A stretch of DNA of 64,000 nt from Microglena sp. YARC (Eukaryota > Chlorophyta > Chlorophyceae > Chlamydomonadales > Chlamydomonadaceae): the NCBI GenBank assembly GCA_022414725.1, contig CM039462.1:176476679-176540678 (forward strand), given 5' to 3'. Shown here piece after piece: positions 33,901 to 39,959 of the stretch. Under the pieces are notes generated by a model that saw only the letters and a program-made list of their open reading frames with translations, was not told where the DNA came from and searched no databases. Position 1 is the stretch's first letter; each line of letters starts with the position of its first letter. The position numbers and the translations under genes are program-made.

Positions 33901-34096
33901 ACACATGAATTGCGACGAAATAACCCTACCTGTCAACTGCTCTAGCAGCCTCCTCTCGTGTGGAGTAACTTGATGTTGACAGACAGCTCCTCCGAATGAT
34001 CTCAGGGAGCTCAAGTTGAGCTAATTTAGTGAGATTCACTTCTCCCCTCCATTTATCTCTGTCTGCTGAAACATTTCTAAACCTATCAGACCCCAT
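19939..34096 (-). CDS. Double AP2/ERF-bromodomain protein, multi-exon gene model
   Basis: Minus-strand gene. Exons inferred from GT-AG borders and phase: 34096-33930, 32073-31930, 30740-30606, 29724-29538, 28453-28335, 28036-27814, 27365-27049, about 26288-26101, 25490-25392, 25140-25006, 24199-23926, optional 23798-23742, 23232-23103, 21473-21368 and 20937-19939. Domains in order are AP2 domain 1, linker, AP2 domain 2, a His/polyQ-rich segment, an acidic Asp/Glu-rich segment, a bromodomain, and a coiled coil ending in a 15-residue repeat. The phases of the first seven exons and of the last six are mutually compatible. The join at 26101-25490 is not, because the bromodomain alpha-Z helix exon was not found. 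An in-frame TAA lies at 29673-29675. If it is one gene, the product would be a nuclear DNA-binding protein that also reads acetylated lysine. It could instead be two adjacent genes, one AP2 and one bromodomain. The start at 34096 is the first ATG after an in-frame stop, but earlier exons are possible. Confidence 0.6.
20128..20430. repeat. 45-bp coding minisatellite, seven copies
   Basis: Nearly identical copies of ctgagtgttatgacccaact with gaggatggcttgtacccaca. The unit length is a multiple of three and encodes the 15-residue repeat on the minus strand. Near identity of the copies indicates recent expansion or conversion. Confidence 0.9.
21368..21473 (-). CDS. Exon: coiled coil
   Basis: Acceptor ccatctccag, donor gtgagt, phase 2 to 0. 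Reads VCEELSGKSKEVDKLKFKQS then EDLERFIRLEQHLLE. Strong heptad pattern and high charge indicate a coiled coil, likely for dimerisation. Confidence 0.65.
21503..21715 (+). mobile_element. MITE-A copy in intron
   Basis: Left end ttttcagcttcaagcagcag and cttctaggcagctccctgag. Middle gccaagccccagcatgtcaa and ggtgcactaggttgcgtcag. Right end ctgcctagaagttgctgctc then gtagctgaagag. Ends are imperfect inverted repeats. This is the fullest copy of the family. Confidence 0.7.
22225..22560. repeat. Tandem pair of a ~150-bp segment
   Basis: Two copies of ggctgtctaccatgacagag, atgcaatggaagggtaaaag, tgaacggtggcaa and ctgttagcaccgttggaagg with small changes. A related segment lies near 55100 (ctggctgccaatcatgacgg, gatgaatggtggcaacgc). 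The nature of this repeat is unknown. Confidence 0.6.
22887..22965 (-). pseudogene. Exon-like block, probably not used
   Basis: The minus strand reads EEAHKHKNLATLVNERNKQE and ends at a donor gtgacc, which looks like a coiled-coil exon. No acceptor gives the phase required between the exons at 23103 and 21473, which join correctly without it. It may be a relic or belong to an alternative transcript. Confidence 0.3.
23103..23232 (-). CDS. Exon: start of coiled coil
   Basis: Acceptor gacttgcag, donor gtgagc, phase 1 to 2. Reads LSSDVGVLQQEVQQLRQDFL at its end, with heptad-spaced Leu/Val. It joins in phase to the exon at 21473 without using the exon-like block at 22900. Confidence 0.6.
23742..23798 (-). 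CDS. Possible duplicated exon (symmetric phase 1)
   Basis: 57 bases between acceptor cctcag and donor gtaagc. Reads VPPVVPLLPSHSCTTCWK. Sequence further upstream, outside the exon (TELNPLASG), also matches the end of the exon at 23926-24199. Being symmetric in phase, it could be included or skipped without changing the frame. Confidence 0.35.
23926..24199 (-). CDS. Exon: linker after the bromodomain
   Basis: Acceptor gtgtctacag, donor gtaagg, phase 0 to 1. Begins GMPAKSQTEPGKWSPPG and ends in a Pro-rich stretch (AAAVPPVSPLPPSYGP). Contains a basic patch RGLKRNHN that could act as a nuclear signal. A related copy of its last part lies at 23742-23830. Confidence 0.6.
24345..24408. repeat. (AAT)n and (AT)n microsatellite
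   Basis: Thirteen or more perfect aat units (24345-24389) followed by atatatatatat. Intronic. Confidence 0.95.
24550..24738 (+). mobile_element. tRNA-derived SINE, copy 2
   Basis: A box tggtctagtgg (24557-24567), B box ggtttgactcc (24600-24610), body cgcgatggtagcttgtccag, tail gctcccttagcaccacgccc. Same head and tail as copy 1 but lacking the large hairpin insertion. Followed at once by a 15-bp array of its last bases. Confidence 0.75.
24729..24822. repeat. 15-bp array at the SINE 3' end
   Basis: Six to seven copies of gcattataccagctt. The unit joins the SINE terminus (gcattata) to ccagctt, which also occurs upstream of the exon at 25006, so the array arose at the insertion junction. Confidence 0.85.
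24823..24880 (-). pseudogene. Decayed copy of the exon-intron border of the bromodomain exon
   Basis: The sequence gctctagcagtacctgtagc and its flanks repeat 24990-25020, which is the end of the exon and the donor of 25006. Only the last few codons and the start of the intron are copied. Confidence 0.6.
25006..25140 (-). CDS. Exon: bromodomain helices B and C with acetyl-lysine Asn
   Basis: 45 codons, acceptor ctgtcaacag, donor gtactg, phase 0. Reads VYHHVLLVFTNAMRYNPPEN followed by LIHQLALKVRASFASQ. The YN of AMRYNPP is the conserved acetyl-lysine-binding asparagine. The following helix matches helix C. This supports a binding-competent bromodomain. Confidence 0.8.
25392..25490 (-). CDS. 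Exon: bromodomain ZA loop
   Basis: Exactly 33 codons, acceptor cttcttgcag, donor gtttgt, phase 0. Reads LGIPDYFTIVKEPVDLNAIV and then a segment ending AYSHFSQ. PDYF-x-IV-x-EPVDL is the conserved ZA loop and helix A start of bromodomains. Splicing just before IPDYF is also seen in other bromodomain genes. The expected alpha-Z helix with W-x-F should be encoded upstream but was not identified. Confidence 0.8.
25500..25640 (-). pseudogene. Decayed copies of a bromodomain exon acceptor
   Basis: Two further blocks resemble the acceptor and first codons of the exon at 25490: cttgaatctagggatccaaa near 25540 and cttgcagctgggaatccgaa near 25622 (minus strand). A third lies near 25945 (cttgcagctcggaaccc). 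They keep the acceptor but not the bromodomain codons. Confidence 0.45.
25636..25905. repeat. 11-bp AT-rich array (aataatcata)
   Basis: About 24 copies of aataatcata or aacaatcata with single-base variation, in the intron before the bromodomain exon. Confidence 0.9.
26101..26307 (-). CDS. Exon (borders uncertain): Ser/Thr-rich segment with internal repeat
   Basis: Frame reads MDAPGSNRPWKITKES and later RMAFPGSSRPSC before a donor gtgagt, so a MDAPGSNRP/MAFPGSSRP repeat is visible. An acceptor after gacaag (exon start 26288) gives the phase needed by the upstream exon, but its pyrimidine tract is weak. The tag acceptor at 26307 gives the wrong phase. Confidence 0.4.
26490..26668 (+). mobile_element. 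tRNA-derived SINE, copy 3 (divergent)
   Basis: B box ggttcgaaccc (26531-26541), body cgaccggcatggtaactggg and tail ggttcccttgataccacgcc. The tail is recognisably the same as in copies 1, 2 and 4, but the head differs, suggesting a related SINE with a different tRNA head. Confidence 0.55.
26803..26972 (+). mobile_element. MITE-A copy in intron
   Basis: Left end cttttcagctaccagcacca and ttctaggcagcttcctgag, right end ggggagctgcctagaagctg and gtagctgaaaag. The terminal cttttcagcta and tagctgaaaag are perfect inverted repeats of 11 bp. Confidence 0.7.
27049..27365 (-). CDS. Exon: acidic linker
   Basis: Acceptor acccatacag, donor gtaaga, phase 0 to 2. Begins DVDMAEAEMGFRARHAGAV and ends with an acidic stretch (PDEAEEAEKADQ). 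It carries no recognised domain and may act as an activation or spacer region. Confidence 0.6.
27814..28036 (-). CDS. Exon: polyglutamine segment
   Basis: Acceptor cagcttccag, donor gtaggt. Reads RQLSWVGEAYRQ, a His cluster (HHHHYHHF), a run of about 20 Gln encoded by pure CAA repeats (27918-27977 on the plus strand as GTT), and then an acidic stretch ECEEDDSALQ. PolyQ tracts of this kind are common in activator-type transcription factors. The pure CAA repeat is likely to vary in length between strains. Confidence 0.65.
28240..28325 (+). repeat. Dispersed repeat E, copy 1
   Basis: Contains gaactgaaccccaaacaatt, accaacggggtccctgagtt and gataattatacacataata. It matches 53340-53432 over about 90 bp. 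A shorter match lies near 16975 in the LINE fragment. Confidence 0.6.
28335..28453 (-). CDS. Exon: Pro/Ser-rich linker
   Basis: Acceptor tgccctttcag, donor gtcagt, phase 0 to 2. Frame reads AVKTLDRKQGTSLCPPGPSQ. All three frames are nearly open, so the frame rests on phase agreement with both neighbours. No domain. Confidence 0.5.
28494..29200. repeat. 26-bp minisatellite, about 27 copies
   Basis: Nearly perfect tandem copies of aaaatcgacggctcgaccta with atacag. The only common variant is gctagacc in the last third. It sits in the intron between the exons at 29538 and 28453. Confidence 0.95.
29538..29724 (-). CDS. Exon: end of AP2 domain 2, with in-frame TAA
   Basis: Acceptor gaccag, phase 2. 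Reads RPESELNFLDRKAQSE, which supplies the ELNF end expected of an AP2 domain, then TAA at 29673-29675, then SLIDNKLLMKLFGTTDKDQ in the same frame up to a donor gtatgt in phase 0. No GT lies upstream of the TAA that could splice it out. The phases before and after fit the neighbouring exons, so the stop is either a mutation, a sequence error or a recoded codon. Confidence 0.6.
30606..30740 (-). CDS. Exon: core of AP2 domain 2
   Basis: Acceptor ttatactttcag, donor gtaggt. The frame fixed by the preceding exon reads RGVSYIRKSNKWTAAIRL and then SDSREESEAALSFDRAAIA. This matches AP2 strands 1-3 (YRGV, W.A.I) and the helix (EEAA.A.DRAA). It is the clearest domain match in the gene. The usual LG before the helix is replaced by YLS, which is unusual. 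Confidence 0.75.
30775..31775. repeat. 1-kb GT/GGGTGT-rich low-complexity intron
   Basis: Strongly strand-biased stretch of gtgtggtgtgtggggtgtgg-type sequence. It lies in the intron between the two AP2-coding exons 31930 and 30740. The Cys/Val/Gly open frames here are by-products. Confidence 0.9.
31930..32073 (-). CDS. Exon: end of AP2 domain 1, linker, start of AP2 domain 2
   Basis: Acceptor gtgcttgcag, phase 2. Reads ILYKLGRHSAMNFG, the carboxyl end of an AP2 domain (compare ..KL.G..A..NF), then an acidic linker (DDEHELDSIELEEV), then GKSKATSAY and a phase-2 donor gtattt. Joined to the next exon this gives SAYRGV, the start of the second AP2 domain. A linker of about 30 residues between two AP2 domains resembles the AP2/ANT class of plant proteins. 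Confidence 0.7.
32235..32320. repeat. GGGT-rich microsatellite
   Basis: gggtgggtgggtgggtgggt followed by a G run. Intronic, with potential to form G-quadruplexes. Confidence 0.85.
32620..32725. repeat. 31-bp tandem repeat, three copies
   Basis: ctttataactttgatgagac then agtctggtatg, three times. Intronic in the AP2 gene model. Confidence 0.85.
33105..33475. repeat. ~185-bp tandem duplication
   Basis: Two copies of a segment with gagtaggccttggtaagggc, agtccattggcaccactttg and ataagtatatacccc, each ending in a ggtg run. The copies are about 85-90 percent alike by eye. Confidence 0.7.
33930..34096 (-). CDS. Exon: N-terminal part of AP2 domain 1
   Basis: Reads FRNVSADRDKWRGEV near the start and SYSTREEAARAVDR at the end, then a donor gtaggg in phase 2. 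This matches the AP2 pattern YRGV..W.a.I, then F.t.eeAA.A.D. About 20 residues separate the W strand from the EEAARA helix start, more than in a typical AP2 domain, so this copy has a loop insertion or is divergent. The next exon completes the helix and the NF end. Confidence 0.7.
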
Positions 34097-34110
34097 GTTC
34101 AAAATGTTCT

Positions 34111-34488
34111 ATGGGGAGATTATTCTACACTATCATCCATAGGATGCATGGAATAGCTGTCGGCATTCATGAGGATGGCTGCTTGCCAGTATCGTCACAG
34201 AGTACCCCCCTAGCACTACCCACTATCCTGGGTAGGGGCACGAAGGGTCGGTTTGAAAATATAGTTGAACGCCCATGTATGACTGTATGCTGTATGGTGC
34301 TAGTCGAGACTTGGGAGTCGGGAGGCTGGTTAGTGCTGGTGAAGCGTCAAGTGGCGTGGGACGTAAGATTGGGAGATCGATTAGCGAGCAACATCATCGG
34401 CGGTAGGCGTGATCCATGTGTCGAGTGCGGCTCAGACAGGGAGTGGCATGGGCTCGCGGACCTGGTTTGCCGAAACCTCAGGCGGTGA
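34111..34488 (+). CDS. Unassigned open frame of 125 codons
   Basis: Begins just upstream of, and divergent from, the first AP2 exon. It includes a CVECGSDREWHGLADLVC segment. No domain is recognised and no splice or promoter evidence is visible. It may be chance or an old element fragment. Confidence 0.2.
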   Translation: MGRLFYTIIHRMHGIAVGIHEDGCLPVSSQSTPLALPTILGRGTKGRFENIVERPCMTVCCMVLVETWESGGWLVLVKRQVAWDVRLGDRLASNIIGGRRDPCVECGSDREWHGLADLVCRNLRR

Positions 34489-34564
34489 CCCTCAGGCACC
34501 CTCAGGGCCAAGTGGTCGCCCGTGGTTGCCCTCCTCATCCGCCTGGCGCCTGGCGCCTGTCGTT

Positions 34565-34745
34565 TGTTCTTTTCAGCTTGTATCAGCAGCTTCGATGCAG
34601 CTCCCTGAGACGGCCACTGTGCAACACACCAATATTATAGCAGTTATAGACTGCTGATTGTGTCAGCTGCAAGGTGCACAAGGTTGCGCTAGTTTGGAAT
34701 GTATAGGCAGCCGAGGGAGCTCCTAAGATGTTGTTGCATGTAGCA
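34565..34745 (+). mobile_element. MITE-A copy (degenerate)
   Basis: Left end cttttcagcttgtatcagca and gcagctccctgagacggcca, middle caaggtgcacaaggttgcgc, right end gagggagctcctaagatgtt. Both ends and the middle are recognisable. Confidence 0.6.
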
Positions 34746-34984
34746 AGAGCACAAACTCTGCCACAAACACATGCCGCAGCAAACCATACCCACCCCTCAT
34801 CAAAACACCCCCCCTGCCTCCACCTCCTCTCCCCACCCACACACACACCCAGTATTCTCCATCTGTGTGTAACCACACCCCAACTCGTACTGGGCATGCC
34901 CCCAAATCTTCATTTTCCTTCCTGCTGATTTGCTGGAGAATAACGGGATGGCACGGGAACAATTCTCACTATGGTCTGCTTTAA

Positions 34985-35053
34985 AGGATAAGGGCTCGAG
35001 CCTTTATCCTCCTACATGATTCCGCGCGTCGCCCTAAACCTCGAGGCTTAGGG
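34985..35053. promoter_or_regulatory. Two near-palindromes centred on ctcgag
   Basis: 34985-35010 reads aggataagggctcgagcc and tttatcct, a 26-bp inverted repeat with one mismatched pair. 35032-35053 reads ccctaaacctcgaggcttag and gg, a 22-bp inverted repeat with one mismatched pair. Role unknown. They lie in the intergenic region between the AP2 gene and the PhyH gene. Confidence 0.5.
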
Positions 35054-35059
35054 TCGCTT

Positions 35060-35533
35060 TGTCAGCGTCTTTTCGTTGAAGTACGAAGAGCTACACGTGC
35101 TTCCTCTACGTCTCTTCCCCTACTTCCGGGAAGTCGTCGCGAAGCCGTGTAAGGATGGCTTTCCGTCACACCACCGTCCCAATTTCCAAATTGTGAGGTG
35201 CCTGCTTCCTAATCCTGAAAATCCCGGCAACCCCCCTGATCCCTCAGTTACTGAAGCCCCTTGCCAAGCTCCGGTGCCAAGCCCCCTGCCAAGCTAGTAA
35301 CGGCAAAGCTCCGCTCCGGCTGTTGCCTTCCCGCCTCGTCATCCTGCTCAAAGCCCATTGTCGGTGAGTAGCTACATGCTGCCTGCCTGCCTGTGTGGGA
35401 TGATGCAGAGGCTGAGCGGTGGGGCATGGGGCAGGGCAAGATTAGGTTGCTGGTCACCTGATGATGTGGTGGGGTTGGGGGTTGGGGGGGGGCAATTGCT
35501 CTGGGGGCTGCAGTGACAGATCCTGATGAGGGC

Positions 35534-35586
<53 letters not shown>

Positions 35587-36600
35587 CGCTCTTGGGGCTG
35601 TAGTGCAGTGCCAGATCCTGATGAGGGGGGTGGGTGGAGGAGGCCAGGGGGGGCGAATCAGTCTGGGGCTTGTGGGCTCTGTCAGCTCTGGGGCTCTGTT
35701 GGTGTGAAGATTCAAACCGGGAACTCCTCCGGTCATGGTGACCATTCTTACCCGAAAACCACTCGGGAAATGCTGGCCCAATGCTACACACACCATCCAT
35801 GCCCTCCATGCTATTCGTGCAATCCATGCCCTCCTTGCTGTCCATGCATGCTCCCCATGCTATGTGGCCCATGCCATCCATGTCATCCATGATATCCATG
35901 CCATGCATGCATGAAGCTTATGCTTGCCCAATGCTACCCATGCTATTCGGTAGATATCCATGCAATCCATGCCATTTCATAAGCTCCGCCAGCCCACCAC
36001 TTGCGTAACATGATTTCCATGTTTGTTTATGTTTCAGCGGGCCTCATGACACCCCAGATGCTAATGTCGACAGAATGGGGTGTGCTGGCGTAGAGAGTCG
36101 CGTATGGCTGTTGGCCTGTTGCCTGTAGAGCTTACCGACCCCTGCCCCCCCCCCCCCCCACACACCCACCCATACCCTGCCCTCGATCCTCGCAGTAACT
36201 GTCAAGCAGGGAGCCCAACTCCCCCCTCAGCCCATCTCCGCCCCTCTCCCTCAGCCCACGTCAGCCCCTCACAGACAAGGCCCCCGCCAACGCCGCAAGC
36301 TCCCGTTCTCGCCTTCCCTGTCAACGGACCTCCCGCTTGCTGGCGCCGGCAAGCCCTCAGCTTCCTTATCCAACCTTGGCGTCTCCTCCAAGTTTATTAT
36401 AGTTCGCACTGTAGTCCTTTTGCCAGGTCCCCTGCAGCCTTTGCCGGCCCCCCTGCAGCCCCCAGCCTGCCCCCTGCAGCCTTTTGCACGCCCCCCCGCA
36501 GCCCCCAGCCTGCCCTTTGCAGTCTTTGCACGGCCCCCTGCAGCCACCATGCCTGATTGGGACAAATCCTGAACCGGCCTCCGTACTAAGGTCTAATCAA
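35060..36600. other. Low-complexity intergenic region
   Basis: Holds a GT and G37 tract (35535-35586), a block of atccatgc repeats (35790-35985) and C-rich, ccctgcagcc-repeated sequence (36130-36550). The open frames are Pro/Ala- or Gly-rich and unsupported. A short frame at 35076-35297 could be real but shows no domain. Confidence 0.6.
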
Positions 36601-36862
36601 CCTTGTGGTTGAATTTGGGGGGGCAGTTTCACCGAGGCAGTGCAGCAGAAGTGTAGCGGAATCACGCTAGAAATAACAGATGCACACCCAACAAGCCAGG
36701 TACCCCACCACCAGAAACTTCTGACGGAAATTATACTAACGAGATCTGTACCATTTCCAATCATTCCTCCTCGAGACCTTTTTTACTTGTATTCAATGCC
36801 AAAATTGAGTACATTGATTAGGACTTAATTCAGCTCCACCTCAAGCAAAGTCGAGACCCAAG

Positions 36863-37942
36863 ATGGTATTTATCAAGACGGCCTCTGGCCTCTATGTTTC
36901 GGCCAACGATGAATCGGGTTACCTTTGCCTTACCTCTAAGCCGAAAACGTTCTTCTTCCCTAAACATGGAAACCATGCACAGTATCCGTCTGCCGTCAAC
37001 CTGCATGTCCTCATGGTTTCGCCAAAGATGTACATGGGCTACAAATGCATTTCGCGGGATCCATTCGCCGCAGAGCCTGTAGATGTTGTGTATTCCACCA
37101 CCAGCAAGGACCAGTACTTCATTAAGTATTGTGTGAGAGATGAGTATTGGACGGTTGGTGAGGAAAACAAGGTGACGACGACCAAGGACATCAGTAACGC
37201 CACTCTCTTTGTGAATGAGCGCTACTTGATGCAAGGCATTGATTTCGATACCCATCTGCACGAAATGGAGGTTAAGGGGTTCACCGTGTTTCCCAACCTC
37301 ATCCCATCGGCCGAAGTGCACCTGCTCAAAGAGAGACTCGAATTACCACAGCAAGCGGACGTTCAGATACGCGTCGGCAATCTACTTAAGAAGGATCCGA
37401 TATATAGTGCGGCTCTCCTGCACCCGGTTCTCCTCCAGTTCGTGCGCTTGTACCTGCACCCACATGCCAAGTGTGCGACTTGGTCATCGAACACTCTGTA
37501 TCCCCGGCAGGGAATACAAGAAAACGAGGGCTACGGTTGGCATGTGGATTACCCATATCATGACATCAATGCGCCGTGGCTCGCCGATCCATTAAGTGCG
37601 CAGGTGCTATGGTGCCTTGATGACTTCACAGCTGAGAACGGGGGAACGATGATCGTTCCGGGAAGTCACAAGGCATTGACCTTCCCATCCCCCAGCAACA
37701 TGGCCTCGAAAAAGTTTGATGCTCTGAAAGCACCTAAGGGCAGCGTTGTCATCGCCCACGGCAGTTGGTGGCATGCTCAGGGGATCAACAGAACCAGCGA
37801 AACTCGATCATGTATGCTGGGCACATTCTCCCTGCCGTGGATAAAACCCAAGAACGATCAATCCGATCAATCAATCCGGGTTCAGTGTGACTCCCTGCCG
37901 GCAGATCACCCATATAAGAAACAACTGGAAGGCATTGTGTAG
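36863..37942 (+). CDS. Intronless PhyH-type Fe(II)/2-oxoglutarate dioxygenase with N-terminal beta-trefoil-like region
   Basis: 359-residue intact frame from an ATG in good context (ccaagATGG) to TAG. Residues 1 to about 130 have the repeated short hydrophobic/Gly pattern of a beta-trefoil or fascin-like fold (SGLYVSANDESGYLCL, later VRDEYWTVGEENKV), which is inference. Residues about 138-330 match the phytanoyl-CoA dioxygenase family: GWHVDYPYHD gives the iron ligands H227 and D229, TMIVPGSHK is the conserved strand after the metal site, and SWWHAQGINR gives the third ligand H304 with R310 or R315 as candidate 2-oxoglutarate contacts. The protein should hydroxylate a small molecule or lipid, but the substrate cannot be told. 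There is no signal peptide. No introns are present, unlike the other genes here. A reverse SINE begins about 45 bp after the stop. Confidence 0.9.
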   Translation: MVFIKTASGLYVSANDESGYLCLTSKPKTFFFPKHGNHAQYPSAVNLHVLMVSPKMYMGYKCISRDPFAAEPVDVVYSTTSKDQYFIKYCVRDEYWTVGEENKVTTTKDISNATLFVNERYLMQGIDFDTHLHEMEVKGFTVFPNLIPSAEVHLLKERLELPQQADVQIRVGNLLKKDPIYSAALLHPVLLQFVRLYLHPHAKCATWSSNTLYPRQGIQENEGYGWHVDYPYHDINAPWLADPLSAQVLWCLDDFTAENGGTMIVPGSHKALTFPSPSNMASKKFDALKAPKGSVVIAHGSWWHAQGINRTSETRSCMLGTFSLPWIKPKNDQSDQSIRVQCDSLPADHPYKKQLEGIV

Positions 37943-37984
37943 CCGCACCAAAAGATACTCGGGGATGGAATTCAGCTCACAACG

Positions 37985-38160
37985 GGGCGGCTAGTGATGA
38001 GAACGCCTGGTGGGGCATGGTATTAAGGGAGCCCCGTCTTACGACGGGAGGGATGAATGGGCTGCTACTTTACCTGGACAAAGCTACCATGGCGGTTGAC
38101 AGCGACCGCAAACACTAAAGCGCACTTGTAGGGATTCGAACCCCGCACCATCCTGTTTCA
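37985..38160 (-). mobile_element. tRNA-derived SINE, copy 4 (reverse)
   Basis: On the minus strand: B box ggttcgaatcc (38142-38132), body caaccgccatggtagctttg, tail gctcccttaataccatgccc and ccaccaggcgtt. Matches copies 1 and 2 in the body and tail. It lies just after the PhyH gene and could provide its 3' untranslated region. Confidence 0.75.
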
Positions 38161-39050
38161 TTGAGCTCTACCATGAGCAAAAGCTGTACTGCCCCCTGAA
38201 GAGAAGCAGTTGCTGCTGGACTACCTTGCGGTGTTTAAAAACTGTACTGCCCCCTGAAGAGAAGCAGCTGCTGCCGGGCTACCTTGCAGCGTTCAAAAGC
38301 TGTACTGCTACCTGTGACGCACTAGACAGGTTTAAGAAGAGCATTTAGGGGTCTTCTTTGGAATGCGTTTCTAACGGCACATTCCGAAATTTGAGGCTGA
38401 GAACGAGGCCCCTGCTTCCACCATCACTTCATCACGCGCTGCATCAAGTTTGGCCATCATGCGATGCTGCAGCTAAACAAATTCATCATGAAGTGGCAGC
38501 CTTTTGAATTCCCGATGCTTATGACCAGCTTCCTTTTTTCGATGCTGCTTCAATTCTAACTTGTTTCCGAACAAGTCCCAGCCTCCCTTGCCACCACCCC
38601 ACCCCACCCACCCCCCACCCACCCCAACGCCCCCCCGCGCCCATGCGTATCTGATTCGGCCCGGCTCCAAAATCTTGCTTCCCTGATCCTGCTCCCTCAT
38701 CTTCTAGCAGGTAGGGGTGGCTGGGGATGGGGGGGTGAGCAGAGGTAGGGGATAGTCCACCCATATACATGAGCAGTGCGGACATGCTCCCCTTCAGCAC
38801 CATTGGGTTGCATGAGGCTTAATCTGCTACAAGTAGGGCATTCCAAGAGTAAGGGGGTCACAGATTTCCGAAATTGCTGCGTTGGCTTTTCATTGACCGA
38901 CCTGCATCCATGGTGGTTAACGCATAGGCACATTTTGATTCCATGCCATACTTGTCTGAAAATTGAAATTTTGAAAAATTATTACGAGCTGCCTCAGGAC
39001 GTGAGATTGAAGGAACCATCCAGTTTGTATGTACCATAAATACTGCAGAA
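38161..39050. other. No recognisable gene
   Basis: A short duplicated block (actgtactgccccctgaaga, 38185-38310) and a C-rich tract (38580-38640) are the only structures seen. Open frames are low-complexity or short. Confidence 0.5.
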
Positions 39051-39059
39051 TGGCTACTA

Positions 39060-39485
39060 TGTTGGGTTTACTTGGTTCCCAGACCCTAGCTGCGCCTGAG
39101 CTTGGTTGGTTGGTTAGTTGGTTACACAGAACCTAGCTGCGCCTGGGCTTGGTTAGTTGGTTACACAGACCCTAGCTGCGCCTGAGCTTGGTTTGTTGGT
39201 TAGTTGGTTACACAGACCCTAGCTGCGCCTGAGCTTGGTTGGTTGGTTAGTTGGTTACACAGACCCTAGCTGCGCTTGAGCTAGGTTGGTTGGTTGGTTA
39301 GTTGGTTACACAGACCCTAGCTGCGCCTGAGCTAGGTTGGTTGGTTGGTTAGTTGGTTACACAGACCCTAGCTGCGCTTGAGCTAGGTTGGTTGGTTGGT
39401 TAGTTGGTTACACAGACCCTAGCTGCGCCTGAGCTTGGTTGGTTGGTTAGTTAGTTACACAGACCCTAGCTGCGCCTGAACTTGG
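39060..39485. repeat. ~48-bp minisatellite, nine copies
   Basis: Copies of acacagaccctagctgcgcc with gagcttggttggttggttag. Length differs by the number of ggtt units. Confidence 0.9.
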
Positions 39486-39639
39486 ACTACCGCGCGACAG
39501 CACGGAGAGAGGGTCTCTACCTCTTTCAAGGAGGCAACTCTGAAAGTTGTGAACCTGGCCAGGACTTTAACCGCAGACCTGTATGATTAATGACGGGTAA
39601 TACTAAACCATACCGCCAGAGCTCGATTATAATGAGCAA

Positions 39640-39838
39640 ACAAGTCCTATGCAGCGTCGCTTGCAAGATTAGTAGAGCGTGTTGGCAACCAAACATCAGG
39701 TGGCAATAGAAATGGAGCTGACCGAAGCCATTTAGTTGTGAGACAGTTGGCTGACGTGTTCGGCCGGTCAGACAAACGGACAAATGGGTAACCCTGGGGG
39801 CTCCCGCCCCCCAGAAGGGGGGGCTCCACCAAACACAG
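39640..39838 (-). repeat. Dispersed repeat C, copy 1 (reverse)
   Basis: On the minus strand: gggctcccgccccccagaag region, cagccaactgtctcacaact, ggcttcggtcagctccattt and ttgccacctgatgtttggtt. Two plus-strand copies lie at 45150-45395 and 50172-50400. Confidence 0.65.
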
Positions 39839-39959
39839 CCTCTTTGTGATCTGGTAGCCTAATTTGCATTATAGGGTTCAGAATTCAGAGTTGGTGCCCT
39901 GGTCTTGCCTAGAAGTCCCCCCTAGGCTGTGCTGCTGCCCTGTCTCTGCAATGATTTGC

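Noticed and set aside
36080..36556. 158-codon Pro/Ala-rich frame
   Set aside because: C-rich repeated ccctgcagcc sequence with no domain or splice support.
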